Shown piece after piece: positions 54,326 to 62,034 of a stretch of DNA of 64,000 nt. The notes under the pieces were generated by a model. The model worked only from the letters and a program-made list of their open reading frames with translations, ran no database searches and had not been told where the DNA came from. The position numbers and the translations under genes are program-made. This stretch comes from Bacillota bacterium (GTDB lineage: Bacteria; Bacillota; Desulfotomaculia; Desulfotomaculales; Desulfohalotomaculaceae). The stretch's first letter is position 1; the number at the start of each line of letters is the position of its first letter. Location of the stretch: NCBI GenBank assembly GCA_009711615.1, contig VENI01000007.1, positions 106,349 through 170,348 of the forward strand, read 5' to 3'.

Positions 54326-56554
54326 GTGACTGATAAAAACAACTCAAAACTTATATTAAAACTGCCAAGCAATTTTTCTAATTTAGATGCACTTTGGGAA
54401 ATAAAAGAACGTTATTTACAGTTAGTAGAGGTTTCACCAAATACAGTGATCATTCATCAGGATGGAAAAATTGTTTTCATTAATAAATCTGGAGTCAAAC
54501 TACTTGGAGCTCGTGATGCAGCAGAAATTATCGGTAATCCATTATTAAACTATGTACATCATAATTCTAAGCAATTAGTTAAAAATCTAATACAGGACAT
54601 GATCCAAAATGGCAGTGATGCTCCTATGGTCGAGCAAGAGCTACTTCGGGTGGATGGATCACCTGTGGATGCTGAAGTATTGGCCAGTCCGGTAATCTAC
54701 CAGGGGAAACCAGCAATACAGATCATTGCTCGGGACATTAGTGAACAGAAAAAAAGCGAAGCTTCCCTTAAGGCTGAACAGGAAAGACTTTATTCTCTAT
54801 TGGACAACCTTCCAGGTTTTGTTTATCTGCAGGGTGCTGATTATTCGGTGCATTATACCAATTATAAATTCAATAAAATTTTTGGAGATCCGGGTGATAA
54901 AAAATGCTATCAATTAATTGGCCAATTGGATAACCCTTGTGCAATCTGCGAAACCTTTGAAGTTTTTGAAACCGGCAAACCAATAAACTGGGAATACATG
55001 TCAAATGGAAGATATTATGATGTATATGTTTATCCTTTTTCGCATTCAAACGATACTCCTTTACTTTTAGTGTTAGGAGTGGACATCACCGACCGTAAAA
55101 TTGTGGAAAAAAACCTAAGGCGTTCTGAGGCAAAACACCGTACATTATTTGAGACAATGAAACAAGGTGTTATGTATGTAAATGCCCAAGAAGAAATAGT
55201 CTCTGTAAATCCAGCCATGGAAGATATACTTGGCATTCCATCAAAACTATTGAACGGACGAAAACTCGAACACCCTAGCGTAATAAATGAAGCTGGTTCA
55301 GTAGTGCCAAGGAATGAACTTCCTGCCATAGTATCTTTACGAACAGGTAAAGAAATTAAAAATACCGTAGTGGCAGTCTACAACCCTAAAGAGATAAGGT
55401 ATCGCTGGTTAAATGTTAACGCCATACCACAGTTCAAAAAAGGAGCAAATAAACCGTATCAAACGTATACTACCTTTGAAGACATTACCGACCGCAAATT
55501 AATAGAAAGAAAGCTACGCCACTCCGAAAAACGCCTTTATAAAACCATTAACGCCTGCCCTGTGCTTATTAGTTTGCACAGGCTCAATGACGGTGTAATT
55601 GTGGATGTCAATGAATATTTCATAAAGACAACTGGCTTTTCAAGGGACGAACTTGTGGGCTATACCTTTGCTGAAATCGGTATGTTAACAGCTGATATTG
55701 ATATAGATAAGCATATTAAATTCCTACGGACTACTACAAAAAAACGCAACTTAGAAGTAGACTTTTTAACCAAAACAGGTGAACTGCGACATGGGTTGAC
55801 ATCCACAGAAGTGCTGGATATTGATGGCCAACCTCATATATTAATAGCTACCAATGACGTTACAGAAATTAAAATGTATGAGCAGGAAATGCTGCGCCTA
55901 GACAGATTAAACTTAGTGGGAGAAATGGCTGCAGGAATTGGTCACGAAATAAGAAATCCCCTTACCACTGTACGAGGTTTATTGCAAATATTGAAGGCCA
56001 AAGATGAGTTTAACACTCATGAATCACATTTTAGCATCATGATAGATGAACTGGACCGAGCCAACGCCATAATTACTGAATACCTCTCTTTGGCCAGAAA
56101 AAAACCATCCACACTGGAGATGCAGAACCTAAATACTATTATAGAAATGCTGTATCCTTTGATTCAAGCTGACGCAATGGAAACTGGTAATGATGTCACC
56201 ACTAAATTAGATATAATACCAGATATTTCTATTAATGGAAAAGAAATTCGCCAATTAATACTAAACTTAACCCGCAACGGTTTAGAAGCTATGGATTCTG
56301 GCGGAGTGCTTACACTAAATACATATGTTCAAGAAGATGAAGTTGTGTTGGCCATAAGGGACCAAGGCAAAGGAATAGACCCCTTAGTTCTGGAAAAAGT
56401 GGGTACCCCATTTGTCACAACAAAAAATGAAGGTACCGGATTAGGCTTGTCAATATGTTATAGTATTGCCAACAGGCACAACGCGCGTATAGACATTGAA
56501 ACCGGCTCCACCGGCACTACTTTTTTTGTTCGTTTTAAAAATTCAAATAATTAA
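54326..56554 (+). CDS. Multi-PAS orphan sensor histidine kinase
   Basis: 742 residues, no membrane segment. PAS domains at about 30-145, 150-260, 265-395 and 400-520; the second holds a cysteine set (KCYQLI...PCAICE) like that of the kinase at 41861-43534. Then a phosphoacceptor helix with GEMAAGIGHEIRNPL (about 533) and an ATPase domain (LILNLTRNGLEAM, DQGKGID, GTGLGLSICYSI). Resembles sporulation-type soluble kinases (KinA/KinE-like) in layout; no response regulator is nearby, so it may feed Spo0A or a distant partner. GTG start with AGAGGTGG upstream. Confidence 0.93.
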   Translation: MTDKNNSKLILKLPSNFSNLDALWEIKERYLQLVEVSPNTVIIHQDGKIVFINKSGVKLLGARDAAEIIGNPLLNYVHHNSKQLVKNLIQDMIQNGSDAPMVEQELLRVDGSPVDAEVLASPVIYQGKPAIQIIARDISEQKKSEASLKAEQERLYSLLDNLPGFVYLQGADYSVHYTNYKFNKIFGDPGDKKCYQLIGQLDNPCAICETFEVFETGKPINWEYMSNGRYYDVYVYPFSHSNDTPLLLVLGVDITDRKIVEKNLRRSEAKHRTLFETMKQGVMYVNAQEEIVSVNPAMEDILGIPSKLLNGRKLEHPSVINEAGSVVPRNELPAIVSLRTGKEIKNTVVAVYNPKEIRYRWLNVNAIPQFKKGANKPYQTYTTFEDITDRKLIERKLRHSEKRLYKTINACPVLISLHRLNDGVIVDVNEYFIKTTGFSRDELVGYTFAEIGMLTADIDIDKHIKFLRTTTKKRNLEVDFLTKTGELRHGLTSTEVLDIDGQPHILIATNDVTEIKMYEQEMLRLDRLNLVGEMAAGIGHEIRNPLTTVRGLLQILKAKDEFNTHESHFSIMIDELDRANAIITEYLSLARKKPSTLEMQNLNTIIEMLYPLIQADAMETGNDVTTKLDIIPDISINGKEIRQLILNLTRNGLEAMDSGGVLTLNTYVQEDEVVLAIRDQGKGIDPLVLEKVGTPFVTTKNEGTGLGLSICYSIANRHNARIDIETGSTGTTFFVRFKNSNN

Positions 56555-56577
56555 CCCGCATTAAAAGCGGGTTTTTT
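56552..56577 (+). terminator. Terminator of the multi-PAS kinase gene
   Basis: Stem AACCCGC / GCGGGTT, 7-nt loop, then TTTTT, at the stop codon. Confidence 0.9.
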
Positions 56578-56578
56578 G

Positions 56579-57037
56579 CTATTTATCACTATAGCCGTTA
56601 ACTAATCCTAAACCCATTTGTTTTCTATACCGGCAGTGACGCATAAACTTCATCTGGCAATCTCTATTCTTATCTAGAAAGTCCAGTAAGTCTTCTATCG
56701 CTCTAATTGTAGGTAGTGATAGATAATGTTCCATTGCCTCTGCCTCAGCCCCTTTATCACATTGTGAGTTTATCGCTCGCAAAAAGTTTTGTAATATAGT
56801 ATTTCTTTCCACCAAGAATTTTCCTAATCGACGGCCTTTTTCTGTTAATACCAACTCACGATATTTTTTATATATTAAATATTCCTTTTCACTTAATTTA
56901 CGTATAGCACTGTTAACTGAAGGCATGGTAACATCCAGGCAAGAGGCAATGTCACTAACCCGAACCACATCATTATGCAAAGAAAAACGATAAATCTCTT
57001 CCAGGTAATCTTCTAGACTGGGTGACAAGATATCCAT
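56579..57037 (-). CDS. DtxR/MntR family metalloregulator
   Basis: 152 residues: winged helix (SPSLEDYLEEIYRFS, VSDIASCLDVTMPSVNSAIRKLSEKEYLIYKKYRELVLTEKG region) and a dimerisation/metal-binding domain (EAEAMEHYLSLPTIRAIEDLLDFL) with the His/Glu ligands expected. No SH3-like domain, so MntR-sized. The C-terminus has two Cys (CQMKFMRHC). Close to feoAB and cobalt genes, so an iron- or manganese-sensing role is likely. GGGGGGAG precedes the ATG. Confidence 0.9.
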   Translation of the reverse strand: MDILSPSLEDYLEEIYRFSLHNDVVRVSDIASCLDVTMPSVNSAIRKLSEKEYLIYKKYRELVLTEKGRRLGKFLVERNTILQNFLRAINSQCDKGAEAEAMEHYLSLPTIRAIEDLLDFLDKNRDCQMKFMRHCRYRKQMGLGLVNGYSDK

Positions 57038-57161
57038 ATTCTCCCCCCTCTCACCAGGAACAAATTAACCTTATATAACATTTTACGCTATAAGGTCTAG
57101 AAAATTACTACTGGAATTTTAGATAAAATAGGGCTCATTCTTCATGAACCCGTATTTTCAG

Positions 57162-58676
57162 TTATTTATTTAGTTGAGCAATTGCATCCTTTAGATGTTG
57201 CAAATATATTTTATGAATTTCTTGATTCTCACCCAACCCATGTAAGTAAGTTTCAACCTGATAATCGTTTTGTAGCTGCATTCTCCATGAATCTTCTTCG
57301 TCCCCTGCAAGATCATTTTGAGCATGGTCACCGGATACCAGCATAAAGGGCATTAATGTCAATTTGTTAATTTTTTTATTCTGCAACTTATTTTCTATAT
57401 CTTTCAAGGTAGGTTCAGCTTCAACGGTACCAATAAGCATGTTTAAGCCAGTTTTATTTATTTCCTGTTGCATTTTACTATAACAAACATTGGCTGGGTG
57501 TTCACTACCATGCCCCATCATTAACACTGCTTCATCTGCTTCCGTTTTAGGAATTTGACCCTCCAATGCCTTTAATACATTAACATAGTCATTAGGATTT
57601 GTGTCACTTCCCAATAATGGTCTACCTAATACCAACTGTTTAAAAGTTTTTTCTTGAGTAAACTTATCTACTACTTTCTTTATTTTTTCATACTCAATGC
57701 CAGGTATAATATGTAGTGGTTGTACAACAACCTGTTGATACCCTTCATCCTTTAGTTTCTGTAGCGCCTGTTCGGGATTATCTATTATCAGTCCATCCCT
57801 TTCGGCTAATTTATTAATAATAAAGCCGGAAGTAAAGGCTCGACGTACTTCGTAATCCTGAAAGGTTTCTTTTATGGTGTTTTCTACGCTTTCAATACTA
57901 GATTTTCTAGCCTCTGGGTAACTGGTGCCAAAACTAACCACTAAAATTGCTTTTTTGCCAATGGTTTTATTGTTGGCTTTATATCTTCGAGCTATTATTG
58001 TGGATAGGTAGTTAACCTCCGGGACTTCCACTTTATCCAGTTTAGTGGTAACTCTTTCCCCTTCCATACCACACTCTGTAACTAAAATTGCGTTTTCAAA
58101 TAATCCAAACTGCTTTAATTTGTTAACTATCTGGTGATAGTTTTTATACACTTTTAGCAGTACCAAATTATCTGAAGTGGATATAATTTCATCAAGCTTT
58201 TTTTCATCAACGGTGGCAGGAACAACACATAGTATCCCATTACCTTCTGCCAGCGGATAATTTAACTTGCTACCAATGGCTGAAAATGATGTCACTCCCG
58301 GTACAACTTTTATTGGATAACCGGAGTCTGCAATCATTTGTTGTACATATATAAATGTGCTATAAAGCATAGGATCGCCCAGTGTCAAAAACACCACTCT
58401 TCTACCTTGTTTTAAAAGGTTTAGTATAGTTTCTTTACTATTTCGCCAAGCAACAGAAAGTTTTTCTCTATTATTAACCATGGGAAATGTAAGTTCAATT
58501 ATTTCTGCACCATCATTAAGATATGGTGTTGCAATGGCCAGTGCTAAGCTACCGCTTTTCTTCTCAGTCTTTGGTGCTAAAATAACATCGGCCTGTTTTA
58601 TTATATTTACTGCTTTTAATGTTAATAACTCCGGGTCACCAGGCCCCACACCTACTCCGTATAATACCGCTGACAT
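57162..58676 (-). CDS. CbiL-CbiK fusion: C20-methyltransferase and cobalt chelatase
   Basis: 504 residues in two enzymes. Residues 1-225 are a cobalt-precorrin-2 C20-methyltransferase (GVGVGPGDPELLTLKAV, LTLGDPMLYSTF, VVPGVTSFSAIGS); 240-504 are an anaerobic cobaltochelatase of the CbiK type (AILVVSFGTSYPEARKSSIE, metal-binding His in QPLHIIPGIEYE and in VSGDHAQNDLAG). Both act at the start of anaerobic cobalamin synthesis: cobalt insertion and the next methylation, in the order CbiK then CbiL, reversed from the domain order. Behind a cobalamin riboswitch with its own terminator, so it is shut off when B12 is abundant. Confidence 0.93.
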   Translation of the reverse strand: MSAVLYGVGVGPGDPELLTLKAVNIIKQADVILAPKTEKKSGSLALAIATPYLNDGAEIIELTFPMVNNREKLSVAWRNSKETILNLLKQGRRVVFLTLGDPMLYSTFIYVQQMIADSGYPIKVVPGVTSFSAIGSKLNYPLAEGNGILCVVPATVDEKKLDEIISTSDNLVLLKVYKNYHQIVNKLKQFGLFENAILVTECGMEGERVTTKLDKVEVPEVNYLSTIIARRYKANNKTIGKKAILVVSFGTSYPEARKSSIESVENTIKETFQDYEVRRAFTSGFIINKLAERDGLIIDNPEQALQKLKDEGYQQVVVQPLHIIPGIEYEKIKKVVDKFTQEKTFKQLVLGRPLLGSDTNPNDYVNVLKALEGQIPKTEADEAVLMMGHGSEHPANVCYSKMQQEINKTGLNMLIGTVEAEPTLKDIENKLQNKKINKLTLMPFMLVSGDHAQNDLAGDEEDSWRMQLQNDYQVETYLHGLGENQEIHKIYLQHLKDAIAQLNK

Positions 58677-58717
58677 AATTATCTACCACCTTTACGTTAC
58701 GTAATTATTATCCAAGT

Positions 58718-58748
58718 AAAAAAACCCCGGTTTCTACCAGGGTTTTTT
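58718..58748 (-). terminator. Riboswitch expression-platform terminator before CbiL-CbiK
   Basis: Stem AAAAAAACCCTGG / CCGGGGTTTTTTT type hairpin (CCCTGG/CCGGGG core) with a T run on the minus strand, between the riboswitch and the start codon. Confidence 0.85.
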
Positions 58749-58837
58749 GCTTAAACTGACATTACTTATGAGGTACATATAATCAAACATACCAAAATAG
58801 ATGCCGCTTTAAGCATAAACCTTAGTCCCGGAAGGTC

Positions 58838-59020
58838 ATGCTACCAGTTGTTTTAGGCAGGTCTCCTGGCTTACGGTTCATTGACAACTCTCGCCTTCCC
58901 AGTTATCCCAGTGGCTTTTATGAGAGTAGTTCACCGTTTACAGTGGCCGGTCCGCCCGGGATTCTCACCCGTGTTCCCTATTAATTTCCACCATTAGTGG
59001 GCAGAAAACCTAAACATCAT
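58838..59020 (-). promoter_or_regulatory. Cobalamin riboswitch upstream of the CbiL-CbiK gene
   Basis: Read on the minus strand it contains TAGGGAACACGGGTGAGAAT, CCGGGCGGACC, GCCACTGTAAACGG and the B12 box GCCAGGAGACCTGCC. Spacing to the gene and the intervening terminator match class I AdoCbl riboswitches that work by transcription termination. Confidence 0.95.
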
Positions 59021-59094
59021 ATATTTACTTCTACCTAATAATTTATACCAGTATTTTCTTCTGTTGTCTATAGTTAATAATAATCTTTTGTACT

Positions 59095-60486
59095 TTAGAC
59101 TAATCCTAACCCCCGTACCAGGTGGTTGACAACAATGCATAGTATTATTCCAACCGCTGTTGGGATTACTGCAGCCAATACTGTCCAGTACCAACTCTGC
59201 TGTTCCCGCTGCATGGTATAGAGAGTAGTACCACATGGCCAGTGACAGAGGGTAAACAACATTGTACAAAGAGCTGTCAGCCAAGTCCAGCCATGCTGGT
59301 CAACAAGTAACTGACGCAGGGCTTCCATGCTGTCCAGTTCTATCATCGCTCCACCAGATACGTAGCTCATAATAAGAATGGGGAACACTATCTCATTGGC
59401 TGGTAAACCGCAAATAAAAGCCATCAAGATAAAACCGTCTAAACCCATCTGTTTAGCAAAGGGATCTAGCCATCCGGCAATGGTTGCTAATACACTGGTA
59501 TCACCAATCATGGTATTGGCAAGTACCCATACTATGCCTCCAGCAGGTGCAGCAATTATCATCGCTCTAGACAACACAAATATTGTGCGATCTAACACCG
59601 AGCGTACAATTACTTGACCAACCTGTGGCTTTCTATACGGTGGTAGTTCTAAAGTAAATGATGATGGTATTCCTTTTAAAAGAGTCTTACTCAACAAAAA
59701 CGAGACTGCTAATGTTATTGCAATTCCCAACACTACCAAACCAGCCACCGATAAAGTGGCTACGGCACTGCTGAATGATACAACCATCCCCCCCATAAAT
59801 ATTGTGGCCAATGCAATCAGTGTTGGAAAGCGCCCATTACAAGGTACAAAGTTGTTAGTTAATGCTGCAATTAATCTTTCCCGGGGGGACTCAATTATCC
59901 GACAAGCTATAATACCTGCAGCATTACAACCAAAGCCCATACTCATGGTCAGTGCCTGCTTGCCGTGAGCACCAGCGCTCTTAAAGAATCTATCTAGGTT
60001 AAAAGCAATCCTGGGCAGATAACCCAAATCTTCCAACAGGGTAAACAACGGGAAAAAAATAGCCATAGGTGGTAACATCACTGAAACCACCCACGCCAAA
60101 CTGCGATAAACACCTAATATCATAAACCCATGAAGCCAACTTGGGGCATTCATTGATATAAAAATATTTGTTAACTGATCTTCTATCCAAAACAAGCCAT
60201 TTGCTAGTAAGGCTGAAGGATAATTGGCACCGGTAATGGTTAACCAAAGTATTAATGTTAACACACCAAACATAATGGGAAATCCCCATATCCTTGAAGT
60301 GATAATTTGATCAATCTTCCTATCCCAATCAACTTTATTTTTCTCATTAGTTACTGTTTCTGCAGCAATATTCCCTGCCTCTTGATAAATTGTATTTACT
60401 ATACTGTCCCTAATTTCATTTTGTTTTGAACCTGTAATATTTCTGGCCTCTCTTATCAGTGATTGTAATGATGTTGATGAACTCAT
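59095..60486 (-). CDS. feoB: FeoB membrane (permease) part encoded as a separate gene
   Basis: 463 residues, about eight membrane segments. Contains both FeoB Gate domains (VSVMLPPMAIFFPLFTLLEDLGYLPRIAF, GFGCNAAGIIACRIIESPRERLIA, and ICGLPANEIVFPILIMSYV) and the conserved CNG motif NNFVPCNGRFPTL. The G domain is missing from this chain but encoded by the preceding gene, with ATGA overlap of 4 nt. The N-terminal 60 residues correspond to the linker helices of FeoB. Together they should import Fe2+. Confidence 0.93.
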   Translation of the reverse strand: MSSSTSLQSLIREARNITGSKQNEIRDSIVNTIYQEAGNIAAETVTNEKNKVDWDRKIDQIITSRIWGFPIMFGVLTLILWLTITGANYPSALLANGLFWIEDQLTNIFISMNAPSWLHGFMILGVYRSLAWVVSVMLPPMAIFFPLFTLLEDLGYLPRIAFNLDRFFKSAGAHGKQALTMSMGFGCNAAGIIACRIIESPRERLIAALTNNFVPCNGRFPTLIALATIFMGGMVVSFSSAVATLSVAGLVVLGIAITLAVSFLLSKTLLKGIPSSFTLELPPYRKPQVGQVIVRSVLDRTIFVLSRAMIIAAPAGGIVWVLANTMIGDTSVLATIAGWLDPFAKQMGLDGFILMAFICGLPANEIVFPILIMSYVSGGAMIELDSMEALRQLLVDQHGWTWLTALCTMLFTLCHWPCGTTLYTMQREQQSWYWTVLAAVIPTAVGIILCIVVNHLVRGLGLV

Positions 60487-61259
60487 GCAAGTGCCTCCTG
60501 TAGTATTTGCACTTGTTCTTTCCCATTAAATTTTTCTAAAGCATGAATAATAGTATCGTCACCTTCAAGTAATCGTAAGGAAACCCAACGAGAATTGAGC
60601 TCGTTACCCACTACTCTTTTAACTATTGGCTCTAATTTTGCTACTACATCCTCTACCTGTGGGTTATATTGAACAGCCTTTGGCTCCGGTTTTAAAGTTC
60701 CTGTTACAACTTTACTAACTAACTTTAAAAGATCTGAAATGCCTTCTCCAGAGCTTGCCGCTGTACCTACAACTGGTATACCCAAACGTTGGTTTAATTT
60801 TTTTATATCTATGTTTAGTTTCTTGCGCCTGGCCTCATCTATTAAATTTACGCATAAGACAACTTCTTTTGTAATTTCCATTACCTGTAATGCTAAATTC
60901 AAATTTCTTTCCAAGCAGGTAGCATCTGCCACCACAACTGTGGCATCTGGTTTTGCAAAACAAATAAAGTCTCTAGCTACTTGTTCCTCCACTGAATTCG
61001 CCAGTAACGAATAAGTACCAGGTAGGTCTACCATTGTATATTTACGTCCTTCATGAATATAGCTGCCTTGACTCTGCAATACTGTTTTACCCGGCCAGTT
61101 ACCTGTATGCTGACGTAGCCCAGTTAATCTATTAAATAATGTGCTTTTGCCGGTATTAGGGTTTCCAGCTAACGCAATTACCGGTTGTTTATCAGAAGTA
61201 TCTACATTAAACACTTCCCTGGTGGTTGATGTTCCAGTAGATTGATAAGTCAGTCCCAT
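60483..61259 (-). CDS. feoB: FeoB G domain encoded as a separate gene
   Basis: 258 residues: G1 GNPNTGKST (about 32-40), LTGLRQHTGNWPGKTV switch region, G3 VDLPGTYSL, G4 NLIDE and G5 GTAASSGEG, followed by the helical GDI-like region (about 190-250). It is the cytoplasmic GTPase that normally forms the N-terminus of FeoB. AGGAGGACTGGAA precedes the ATG; the gene follows feoA by 20 nt. A single-base change would not fuse it to the permease gene, since each has its own start and stop with coupling overlap, so this looks like a stable split and not a sequencing frameshift. Confidence 0.93.
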   Translation of the reverse strand: MGLTYQSTGTSTTREVFNVDTSDKQPVIALAGNPNTGKSTLFNRLTGLRQHTGNWPGKTVLQSQGSYIHEGRKYTMVDLPGTYSLLANSVEEQVARDFICFAKPDATVVVADATCLERNLNLALQVMEITKEVVLCVNLIDEARRKKLNIDIKKLNQRLGIPVVGTAASSGEGISDLLKLVSKVVTGTLKPEPKAVQYNPQVEDVVAKLEPIVKRVVGNELNSRWVSLRLLEGDDTIIHALEKFNGKEQVQILQEALA

Positions 61260-61279
61260 TTCCAGTCCTCCTAATTTTG

Positions 61280-61519
61280 TTAATTCACCGTCTCCACCAT
61301 TATTGTAGTGGATTCTTCCTTTCGCAAAGCAATAACTGCCCCACGTATGCTATAAGCAATTGGGTCACCTAGGGGACTGCGTCCTACCGCTTCAACTCTT
61401 GTGCCAGGCACTAGCCCCAAATCTAAAAGCCTTCGTTGCTTTATACCATCGGCGCTAACATTTTTTACTATTGCAGAGGAGCCGACAGCTAATTCTTTTA
61501 GTGACTTCAAACCAGCCAT
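61280..61519 (-). CDS. feoA: Ferrous iron transport protein FeoA
   Basis: 79 residues, SH3-like FeoA: SLKELAVGSSAIVKNVSADG, RRLLDLGLVPGTRVEAVG, and YSIRGAVIALRKEES. Start placed at ATG 61519 (MAGLKSLK) with AAAGGGG 8 nt upstream; an in-frame start at 61570 has no ribosome site. First gene of feoA-feoB(G)-feoB(TM). Confidence 0.94.
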   Translation of the reverse strand: MAGLKSLKELAVGSSAIVKNVSADGIKQRRLLDLGLVPGTRVEAVGRSPLGDPIAYSIRGAVIALRKEESTTIMVETVN

Positions 61520-61600
61520 AGTAATTCCCCTTTCATTTAGCTTAATGTTGTTTAAGATTGTTAACTTCATCTAACAACTCTCTACATTAATAAAAATATG

Positions 61601-61624
61601 TTGACACACTAATATGTGTTACAA
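61601..61624. promoter_or_regulatory. Inverted repeat upstream of feoA, possible operator
   Basis: 24-bp imperfect palindrome of pattern TTG-N2-ACAC-N2-AT-N2-GTGT-N2-CAA, 80-105 nt before the feoA start. It could bind a metalloregulator such as the DtxR-type protein encoded at 56579-57037, but it does not match the classical DtxR box. Confidence 0.4.
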
Positions 61625-61645
61625 TGGCAAAGCTGGTAAAAAAAG

Positions 61646-61680
61646 TTAATGGGGGTGCATCTGATATGCACCCCCATTAA
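61646..61680 (-). terminator. Terminator of the 61699-61914 gene
   Basis: Strong 15-bp stem TTAATGGGGGTGCAT / ATGCACCCCCATTAA with a short loop, followed by CTTTTTTT on the minus strand. Confidence 0.9.
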
Positions 61681-61698
61681 TGAAAAAACTTACCTTAA

Positions 61699-61914
61699 TC
61701 ATAAGAATTTTTCTTTTAAATACAACACTCCAATTCCTAATGCCAGTAAAACTGCGATAACTAATATCGCCTGAATGGCAAATATACCAATAGTAAATAA
61801 GATAGTCACTGCAAAATATCCTAGTATTAATAAAGCAACAAATCGAAATATTTTGTTGGAGAATAATTGAACCATTTTTTCACTAACCCAATGTCTATAA
61901 TCTTTCAACACCAA
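61699..61914 (-). CDS. Small membrane protein, 71 residues
   Basis: A basic N-terminal 25 residues followed by two close hydrophobic segments (VALLILGYFAVTILFTIGIFA and AILVIAVLLALGIGVLYL region), ending KEKFL. Not recognised. GTG start with AAGGGGG upstream and a strong terminator make it a credible gene. It stands alone between feoA and the BCCT transporter. Confidence 0.65.
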   Translation of the reverse strand: MVLKDYRHWVSEKMVQLFSNKIFRFVALLILGYFAVTILFTIGIFAIQAILVIAVLLALGIGVLYLKEKFL

Positions 61915-61958
61915 TCCCCCTTATTTGTGATATTAAGACTCTTTCTATTATAATATAC

Positions 61959-61995
61959 AAAACCCCAAGGCAGAAACACTTACCTTGGGGTTTTG
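61959..61995. terminator. Terminator hairpin downstream of the BCCT gene
   Basis: Stem AAAACCCCAAGG / CCTTGGGGTTTT. It lies 40 nt past the transporter stop on the minus strand and in front of the small membrane protein gene. Confidence 0.7.
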
Positions 61996-62034
61996 TTAGA
62001 ATTTATCATATAAATTTAAAACTATTTTTTATTA

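Noticed and set aside
59095..61259. Split FeoB as a frameshift error.
   Set aside because: The upstream frame ends naturally after the GDI-like region and the downstream gene has its own ATG in an ATGA overlap, with no lost domain sequence.
61595..61630. A plus-strand promoter (TTGACA ... TACAAT) upstream of the feo operon.
   Set aside because: The spacer is only 13 nt and no plus-strand gene follows; the sequence is better explained as part of a palindrome.
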